Assembly: GCA_913055845.1 (NCBI GenBank)
Contig: CAJXKO010000018.1
Span: forward strand, 1-37,940
Source: an uncultured Bacteroidota bacterium
GTDB lineage: Bacteria > Bacteroidota > Rhodothermia > Rhodothermales > Salinibacteraceae
Reading direction: 5' to 3'
Length of the DNA stretch: 37,940 nucleotides
In this document: positions 32,393-37,940 of the stretch, in pieces
How positions within the stretch are numbered: position 1 is the stretch's first letter
Layout of the letters: every line of letters starts with the position of its first letter
The notes under the pieces: model-generated
What the model was told of the DNA's origin: nothing
The model's input: only the letters and a program-made list of their open reading frames with translations
Database searches by the model: none
Program-made: the position numbers and the translations under genes

Positions 32393-33307
32393 AAGTTTTA
32401 AGAGATGGTATTTTAAAGAAGTGAATCTCCGAAATGAGCAATATGAGCCCACCATTCGGAAGATTGTTTGGGGCAAATATTGGAGACACAAGAACAGTAC
32501 CAGTACAGAGGTGGAGGCATTCTTCGAACAACCGAGGAAGAAGCCCAAAAGGCACTCCGGAGTCGGATCGGGGGCCCTGTCAGTCGTAGATTGCATCTCC
32601 CCCGCTCGAATAAAGGTCCTGATAAGCGAATCGACTGCACAGATTCGTGAACGAAAGCGACTCGTCGTCCTGGTGGTACGCCGCTTTCTCCGGCGCCTGA
32701 TTGCACACTCGGCGACTACAACTGAAAACGCGAGCGATCTCTCGGTGCTGCTTGGGATTTGGGTAAATCCGATACCGATGTACGCTTGACTCTCGTGAGT
32801 CACTTTACTCCAGCCGCACAGCCGTACTGACAGGATTCTGCAGGCGGAAATACGAGACGACTCCCCCTGCCGGTCGGGAGTTTCCGATGCGCTTACCGCG
32901 TGCTATCGCACGACTAGGTGCGCGAGGGCACACCCATGATTTTTCGGGGTGGCCCCCTGAGCGAATCTGACGGGGAGGGTGGATGGTGCGGCGCAGATCT
33001 TGCCACCCGCAGGCGACAGAGACCGGTTCACGAACGCCTCTTGCCGCCTATGCTCCGCTCCTACTTCCGGCTCGCCGTCCGTGCCCGACACGACCTGGAC
33101 GGTCTTTGAGCCGGGTGTCACCTCCCCCCTTGAGGGTACAGAGACCTCTCCGTCGATCGCCGGCGGCCTGCAGACCGTGTCGCTTTCCGTTCTCGGAATC
33201 GACTGGCCCGGCGCGTCTTGATGGAGGGAATGATCGGCTTCACTTTTACTCGAATCATGGCAAAATATATCGCCGCCAGTTTTCAAATAGCCTCTCACAC
33301 ACCGCTC
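32393..33307. other. Long gap without a supported gene
   Basis: No frame here has a recognisable domain. A 6-bp hairpin, TGACTC-TCGT-GAGTCA, lies at 32787-32802. Around 33050-33190 the minus-strand frame reads DGEVSVPSRGEVTPGSKTVQVV, faintly like the start of domain 2 of the cupredoxin-like lipoproteins. The match is too short to call a remnant. The 32400-32560 part is AT-richer than average and may hold the protease promoter. Confidence 0.4.
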
Positions 33308-34657
33308 TCAGAGCCGAAGCGTGAAGACGGCACCTTCCCCCTCCTCGGACCGCACTGAGAGGCTTCCCCCGTGTAAGCGCATGATCTGACGCGAGAGGCT
33401 GAGGCCGATGCCGGAGCCGTCCTCCTTGGTCGTGAAGAAGGGCACGAAGATCTTTTGCTGCACGTCCTCCGGGATGCCGGGCCCGTTATCCTCCACCTGC
33501 ACGACCGGGCGGCTGCGCCGGTCCACGTACGCCCGAAATCGAATGCGCCCCTGCTCCATCGTGGGATCCTCCTCGATGGCTTGGAGCGCGTTGAGGGCCA
33601 GGTTGATGAGGAGCTGGTCCAGCAGGTCGGCGTCGCCGGTCAGGGTGAGGTCTTGGGGATCGACGGAGACGGACACGTCGAGCTCCTGCTCTTCAATTTG
33701 CGCGCGGAGGAGGCTTCGCACGTTGTCGAGGAGCTCCTGGGCCTCGATGACTTCAAACTCCGGGGAGGGGATGTCGGTGAAGCTCCGATAGGCGTCGACG
33801 AAATTGATCAGGCTTTCGCTCCGGCGTTCGATCGTGTCGACGGCCTCCCGCGCATCGGTGGCCTGGTCGGCAGTGATCGAGCCGTTGTCGGCGGTCTCCT
33901 GAAGGCGGCGCGACGCGGTGGAGGCCAACGACGAGATGGGCGCGACCGAGTTCATGATTTCGTGGGTGAGGACGCTGGTGAGCTGCTGCCACGCCTCCAT
34001 CTCCTTCTCCTCCAGCTCGTTGCGCAGGTCCTGGATCGAGGCGAGTGCGTGGGGCTCGCCCTGCAATTGAAAGCGGCTCACCCGCACGGCCAGCTGGAGC
34101 GTCCGGTCCTCCTCCGCAACCCGCACCATGGCCTGCTCCCCGGAATCGAGTGTACGGAGCGCCTCGGCCAGGTCCTCGCTCACGCGCTCCAGCGCCTCCA
34201 CGTGCCGGATGGGCCCGGTGCGGAGAAGGCGCCGGGCGGCCGTATTCATGATCTCTACCTCCCCGTCGTCCTGGTACGTGATGAGGGCGACGCCGAGGTG
34301 CTGTACCACCTGCTGCAGGTATTGCACCTGCCGCTCCTTCTCGGCCCGTAGCCGACGAAACTCTCCGGTGACCTCCTCGAAGGCGTCGCGCAGATCCTCG
34401 AAGATGGGCCCACGCCCGTCGGTCGTGAACCGGCGGGTGAAGTCAGCGTAGCGCACCGACTCCAGAAAGCGGGTGAGGTCGCGGGTGGTCTTCTCGGTGT
34501 AGCGCACCAGCGAGACGGCCACGGGAATGGCGCTCGCGCCCAGTAGCCCGCCGGGTAGATAAAGCCCCATTCCCAGCACAAGGTACGCCGCCCCCGCCAC
34601 GAGGACCGCGATCGCCGCGACGCGGAGCGCGACTTGTACGCGAAATCGTTTGTGCAT
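33308..34657 (-). CDS. Sensor histidine kinase, NtrY-like
   Basis: This is a 449-residue membrane sensor kinase. Two N-terminal helices (about 10-30 and 35-52) are separated by only a few residues, so there is almost no external sensor. A linker and coiled region (FRRLRAEKERQVQYLQQVVQ) precede a PAS-like segment (about 115-215, GVALITYQDDGEVEIMNTAA). The kinase core has the H-box LTHEIMNSVAP (His232), N-box LLINLALNALQA, and G-boxes VEDNGPGIP and GSGIGLSLS. It should autophosphorylate and pass phosphate to the regulator encoded 78 bases upstream on the same strand. The signal is probably intramembrane or cytoplasmic. The layout fits NtrY-like kinases coupled to sigma-54 regulators. Confidence 0.92.
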   Translation of the reverse strand: MHKRFRVQVALRVAAIAVLVAGAAYLVLGMGLYLPGGLLGASAIPVAVSLVRYTEKTTRDLTRFLESVRYADFTRRFTTDGRGPIFEDLRDAFEEVTGEFRRLRAEKERQVQYLQQVVQHLGVALITYQDDGEVEIMNTAARRLLRTGPIRHVEALERVSEDLAEALRTLDSGEQAMVRVAEEDRTLQLAVRVSRFQLQGEPHALASIQDLRNELEEKEMEAWQQLTSVLTHEIMNSVAPISSLASTASRRLQETADNGSITADQATDAREAVDTIERRSESLINFVDAYRSFTDIPSPEFEVIEAQELLDNVRSLLRAQIEEQELDVSVSVDPQDLTLTGDADLLDQLLINLALNALQAIEEDPTMEQGRIRFRAYVDRRSRPVVQVEDNGPGIPEDVQQKIFVPFFTTKEDGSGIGLSLSRQIMRLHGGSLSVRSEEGEGAVFTLRL

Positions 34658-34735
34658 TCTGCCTGTAGGCGTCTGGAAGTGTGTGCCTTCGGGCCTGGGG
34701 CGACGGAGTAGATAGGGCTTGGCAAACGCCGACGC

Positions 34736-36166
34736 TCACAGACCATATTTCTCGATGCGGCGGTAGAGGGCCCGGCGGGAAATGCCAAGCTCCTCGGCGG
34801 CCTGGCTCACGTTGCCGCCGTGCTTGCTGAGCGCCTGGCGGACCGCCTTCTGCTCCAGATCGTTGAGGTCCAGGGTGTCGAAGGACGCGTCGGATTCGTC
34901 CGACGACTCGGGCGACGGGGCCGAAAAGCGAAGGTCGTCGGGGACAATTTCGGCGGATTCACTGAGGATAACAGCCCGCTCCACGGTGTGCTTGAGCTCC
35001 CGCACGTTCCCGGGCCAGTGGTACTGCCGGAGGGCCGAGCGCGCCTCCTCGGTGAAGCCTTCCGTGGTGGCATCGTACTTCTCGGCGTACTCGGTGAGAA
35101 AATGCCGCGCCAGGAGGAGCACGTCGTCGCCCCGGTCGCGCAGCGGCGGGAGATTGATCTCAACGGTGTTGATGCGGAATAGCAGGTCCTGCCGAAAATC
35201 GCCGTCGTCCATCGCGTCGTAGATCGGCTGGTTCGTGGCACAGACCAGCCGGATGTCGATGGGCCGCGCCGTGACGTCCCCCACCCGCGTCACTTCGCGG
35301 CGCTGGAGCACCGTGAGGAGCTTCTTCTGCAGCTCCATCGGGATATTGCCAATCTCGTCGAGAAAGAGCGTCCCCCCGTCCGCCGCCTCGAAGCGCCCGG
35401 CCCGGTCCGATTCGGCCCCGGTGAACGCCCCCTCCACATGCCCAAAAAGCTCGCTTTCGAAGAGCGACGGACTGAGCGCCCCGAGGTCCGCCGTCACGAA
35501 CGGCCCATCGGCCCGTGCAGAGCAGCGGTGCACCGCCCGGGCCACGAGCTCTTTGCCCGTCCCGTTCTCGCCAAGAATGAGCACGTTGGCGTCCGTCCCC
35601 GCCACCTTCTCGATGAGCTCGAAGACCGACTGCATCTCATCGCTTTGCCCGATGATTCCCTCAAAGCCCGGAGCATCCATCTCCTCAGAGGTGGTGTCTG
35701 GCGCGGGCGGCGTCTCCGGGGAAGACGAGGCCTCCGCCGCCGCGGCCCGGGTCTGGTGCAGCTTAATGGCCGCCTGGACGCTCGCCACCAGTTCCGGGTC
35801 GGTCCACGGCTTCACGATGAAGTCCGCGGCCCCCGCCTTCATGGCCCGCACCGCCTTCCCCACGTCGCCGTAGGCCGTGATCATGACGACCACGGCCTGG
35901 GGGTCGATCTCCTGAATCTTCTCGAGCCACTCAAACCCCTCGCGCCCGCTGGAAGCATCCTGCTGGAAGTTCATGTCCAGCAGAATCGTGTCGTAGTCGT
36001 TGTCGTGGAGCAGCGACGGAATGGAGGAGGGATCGGTGGCGGTGTGGACCGCGTCCACGTGTTCTTTCAGCAGGAGACGCAGGGCCGTCAGCACATCCCG
36101 GTTGTCGTCGACCACGAGGACTCGTCCGTTGGGGGCGGAAGGGGAGGACGCAGGAGCGGAGGGCAT
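34736..36166 (-). CDS. Sigma-54-dependent response regulator, NtrC family
   Basis: This is a 476-residue protein with three domains. The receiver (about 14-130) has acidic residues D20/D21, phospho-acceptor D64 (ILLDMNF) and K119. The AAA+ domain (about 168-400) has Walker A GENGTGKE (199-206), intact GAFTGA (246-251) for sigma-54 contact, Walker [11 protein letters not shown] and [13 protein letters not shown]. The Fis-type helix-turn-helix is at the end ([20 protein letters not shown]). It should activate sigma-54 promoters when phosphorylated by the kinase encoded downstream. It is divergent from the HlyD-type adaptor gene, whose upstream region has a sigma-54 promoter and an inverted repeat. 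The ATG at 36166 is used; a GTG two codons earlier is possible. Confidence 0.95.
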   Translation of the reverse strand: MPSAPASSPSAPNGRVLVVDDNRDVLTALRLLLKEHVDAVHTATDPSSIPSLLHDNDYDTILLDMNFQQDASSGREGFEWLEKIQEIDPQAVVVMITAYGDVGKAVRAMKAGAADFIVKPWTDPELVASVQAAIKLHQTRAAAAEASSSPETPPAPDTTSEEMDAPGFEGIIGQSDEMQSVFELIEKVAGTDANVLILGENGTGKELVARAVHRCSARADGPFVTADLGALSPSLFESELFGHVEGAFTGAESDRAGRFEAADGGTLFLDEIGNIPMELQKKLLTVLQRREVTRVGDVTARPIDIRLVCATNQPIYDAMDDGDFRQDLLFRINTVEINLPPLRDRGDDVLLLARHFLTEYAEKYDATTEGFTEEARSALRQYHWPGNVRELKHTVERAVILSESAEIVPDDLRFSAPSPESSDESDASFDTLDLNDLEQKAVRQALSKHGGNVSQAAEELGISRRALYRRIEKYGL

Positions 36167-36289
36167 CGGCACACCGAGGGATCATCGCAGGGGACGTTGG
36201 GAGCCGTGATTCGTGAAGCGTGACGGTCCGCGGATGGTTTCTCGGATCGTAGACGTACGCCAGTGTGCCCGAGGGGCCGACGGGCGATT

Positions 36290-36318
36290 GCGCACAGCTC
36301 GATGTGCGGAACCGCACA
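36290..36318. promoter_or_regulatory. Inverted-repeat activator site upstream of the sigma-54 promoter
   Basis: TGTGCGG-AA-CCGCACA (36303-36318) is a perfect 7-bp inverted repeat, and a third half-site GCGCACA lies at 36290-36296. The repeat is centred about 85 bases upstream of the predicted start, a normal distance for an NtrC-type enhancer. The likely binder is the regulator encoded at 34736-36166. Confidence 0.6.
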
Positions 36319-36370
36319 CTGCCCTCCTCCCCACAGTCGATTCTCGACGCTGCGGGCCTGTCGTCGGTGG

Positions 36371-36386
36371 TGGAACGTCCGTTGCA
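36371..36386 (+). promoter_or_regulatory. Sigma-54 (-24/-12) promoter of the adaptor/exporter operon
   Basis: TGGAACG-TCCG-TTGCA differs from the consensus TGGCACG-N4-TTGCA at one position and keeps the obligatory GG-N10-GC spacing. Transcription should start near 36397, about 50 bases before the adaptor ATG. Enhancer-like repeats lie upstream and a sigma-54 activator gene is divergent. Confidence 0.75.
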
Positions 36387-36446
36387 CGGGGTACGAATGC
36401 AGTGACACTCGACCGCAGCACGGCGCTTCCCAATTCTTTTTTGTTC

Positions 36447-37817
36447 ATGGTTCCCCAGAACTCGACATCCCCCAACGGCGCCTCCTCCGGCGGATCGTCC
36501 ACGTCCAATTCTCCCCTCATGGACGGCGGTCCGCAGTCCTCAGGGGGCACCGGGGAAGGCATCGACCGGAAGATCGAGACGCCCCTTTTTACGCCTAAGC
36601 GCGTCGGGATTGGCGTGGCAGTGGTGCTGATCCTCGGGGCTCTGGCGTACGGCGTATGGACCACCGCGACGAGCGGGCAGGTCTACAACGTGGACCGTGA
36701 CAAGGTGACGGTTTCCACGGTGACGCAGGGGGACTTTCAGGAGTTCATTGCCGTCACGGGCACCGCCATTCCGGAGCAGACGGTCTATTTGGGCGCCGTG
36801 GAGGGCGGCCGCGTAGAGGAGATCTTCCTGCAGGAGGGCGCGATGGTCGAGCGGGGCGATCCGATCCTGCGGCTCTCCAATAACGACCTTCGCCTCCAGC
36901 TGGCCCGCACCGAGGCGCGGCTCGCCCAGCAGCGGAGCAGCATGCAGCAGATTCGGATGGACATGGAGCAGCGCCGACTATCCCTGCGGCGCGACCTGGC
37001 CCAGATTAAGAACCAGATCCGGCAGTTGGAACGGCAGCACCGTCGCCAGAAGCAGCTCCACGAGCAAGACCTCATCGCGGACCAGGAGTTCCAGCAGACC
37101 CGGGACAACCTGCAGTACCAGCGGCAGCGCCTGGCGCTCACGCGGTCGGCCTACCGCCAGGATTCGCTGACGTACCAGACGCGCCTCGATCAACAGCGCA
37201 GCCAGCAGCAGCGGCTCGACGACCGCTACGAAACGATGCAGGAGGCCGTCCAAAGCCTCACGGTTCAGGCTCCGATCGACGGGCAGGTGACCTCGCTCAA
37301 CGCGGAGCTTGGGCAGATCATCGGCGCCGGGACGCGCGTCGGGCAGGTCGACAAGGTCGACAGCTACGAACTGCGCGCCCAGATCGACGAGTTTTACATC
37401 GAGCGCGTGCGGCACGGACAGACCGCCACGACGGAGGCGCTCGGGGACACGGCCCACGCGCTCTCGATTGCGCGGGTGTACCCGGAGGTCGAGGAGGGCC
37501 GCTTCGAGGTGGACCTGGCCTTCGAGGGGAACGCCCCCCCGAATTTGCGCCGGGGGCAGACCGTGCGACTGCGACTGGAACTGGGGCAGCCGAAGGAGGC
37601 CACCCTCCTAGCCCGCGGCGGCTTCTACCAGAGCACGGGGGGCAACTCGGCCTTCGTACTGACCGAAAGCGGCGAGAGCGCCACGCGTCAGCCGATCCGC
37701 CTTGGCCGACAGAACCCGAATTACTTCGAAGTGCTGGGGGGGATCGAACCGGGCGACAAGGTCATCACCAGCAGTTACGACACCTTCGGTGACGCCGATC
37801 GCCTGTCTCTCGAGTAG
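36447..37817 (+). CDS. HlyD/MacA-type periplasmic adaptor of an exporter
   Basis: This is a 456-residue membrane-fusion protein. A Ser/Gly-rich cytoplasmic N-terminus (1-50) precedes one membrane helix (about 53-72, VGIGVAVVLILGALAYGVWT). Then come the beta/lipoyl half (IPEQTVYLGAVEGGRVEEIF, about 110-150), a long Gln/Arg-rich coiled-coil hairpin (about 155-270), the second lipoyl half (LTVQAPIDGQVTSLNAELGQ) and beta-barrel/membrane-proximal regions to GIEPGDKVITSSYD. It links an inner-membrane pump to the outer membrane. An ABC permease begins 92 bases downstream. The ATG at 36447 fits the sigma-54 promoter above. The frame upstream to 36213 runs through the promoter and is not coding. Confidence 0.9.
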   Translation: MVPQNSTSPNGASSGGSSTSNSPLMDGGPQSSGGTGEGIDRKIETPLFTPKRVGIGVAVVLILGALAYGVWTTATSGQVYNVDRDKVTVSTVTQGDFQEFIAVTGTAIPEQTVYLGAVEGGRVEEIFLQEGAMVERGDPILRLSNNDLRLQLARTEARLAQQRSSMQQIRMDMEQRRLSLRRDLAQIKNQIRQLERQHRRQKQLHEQDLIADQEFQQTRDNLQYQRQRLALTRSAYRQDSLTYQTRLDQQRSQQQRLDDRYETMQEAVQSLTVQAPIDGQVTSLNAELGQIIGAGTRVGQVDKVDSYELRAQIDEFYIERVRHGQTATTEALGDTAHALSIARVYPEVEEGRFEVDLAFEGNAPPNLRRGQTVRLRLELGQPKEATLLARGGFYQSTGGNSAFVLTESGESATRQPIRLGRQNPNYFEVLGGIEPGDKVITSSYDTFGDADRLSLE

Positions 37818-37909
37818 TCTGTGCTTTGTGCCGGTTGTCCACCCGATTGGGGAGCCCCCCTGCTGTCTCATACGGAGTGGTTTTTCATCTACGCAGATTC
37901 ACACAGCTG

Positions 37910-37940
37910 ATGCTTACGAACTACCTCAAAGTCGCGTGGC
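37910..37940 (+). CDS. ABC transporter permease, first codons (cut by window edge)
   Basis: The last 31 bases open with ATG and encode MLTNYLKVAW. This resembles the usual start of MacB/FtsX-type ABC permeases (pattern MLKNYLKxAxRNL). It follows the adaptor gene by 92 bases on the same strand, consistent with a MacAB-like exporter operon. Only ten codons are visible, so the call rests on this motif and context. Confidence 0.55.
   Translation, partial: MLTNYLKVAW

Noticed and set aside
32393-32803. N-terminal extension of the protease frame to 32803 (137 more residues)
   Set aside because: The lipoprotein signal at 32392 would be internal, and the extension is Arg/Ser-rich without features.
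32903-33298. 131-codon minus-strand frame with a faint likeness to domain 2 of the cupredoxin-like lipoproteins
   Set aside because: Only about 15 residues are similar, with no flanking family motifs (FLGG, TVDL, YAWV), so chance is likely.
36213-36446. N-terminal extension of the adaptor frame to 36213
   Set aside because: It would translate through the enhancer repeat and the sigma-54 promoter, and the membrane-fusion protein start is well placed at 36447.

Overview
The window is high-GC bacterial DNA without any rRNA, tRNA or CRISPR array that I can recognise. It is rich in acidic secreted proteins and lipoproteins, in ECF sigma factors of the type paired with Ser/Thr kinases, and in TolB-like/TPR-tailed kinases. 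My best inference is a halophilic Rhodothermota/Bacteroidota member close to Salinibacter. This rests on gene style only, because no marker gene is present.

Left part (1-9746). The minus strand carries an ABC exporter pair (a permease cut by the edge plus its ATPase), then a GH15 glycosidase translationally coupled to a small membrane protein. A DUF4382 lipoprotein follows on the plus strand. Next comes a 2-kb gene-poor stretch (about 4240-6218) littered with IS200/IS605-type ends, with no intact transposase. After it lie two small membrane-protein genes, a TlpA-like thioredoxin and a first two-domain cupredoxin-like lipoprotein.

Centre (9747-29229). Two paralogous ECF sigma factor - Ser/Thr kinase modules (9956-13196 and 23525-27316) face right. 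Each diverges from minus-strand secreted protein genes and each carries the same bipartite promoter-like motif 57-59 bases before its start. Between them, on the minus strand, lies an array of secreted proteins: a NIPSNAP-like protein, a one-domain and three two-domain cupredoxin-like lipoproteins, two copies of a small membrane protein, an NTF2-like protein, a class C beta-lactamase-like hydrolase and a CocE-type hydrolase. The array shows repeated duplication: an in-frame C-terminal stub, a remnant of the small membrane protein, and one signal-peptide cassette shared by three unrelated mature proteins. Domain 1 of every two-domain lipoprotein keeps a complete type-1-copper-like ligand set (His, then C-x9-H-x4-M). 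Domain 2 has lost it. A second beta-lactamase-like hydrolase follows the second kinase.

Right part (29292-37940). An FAD-linked oxidoreductase of the berberine-bridge type is followed by a lipid-anchored chymotrypsin-fold protease on the minus strand. Then comes an NtrC-type two-component operon (regulator then kinase, minus strand), divergent from a HlyD/MacA-type adaptor and the first codons of an ABC permease. The intergenic region holds a near-consensus sigma-54 promoter (36371-36386) and an inverted repeat about 80-95 bases upstream of the predicted start. This suggests that the regulator switches on the exporter directly.

The most unusual system is the ECF-kinase/cupredoxin-lipoprotein locus. 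It looks like an envelope-sensing or envelope redox module expanded by local duplication.
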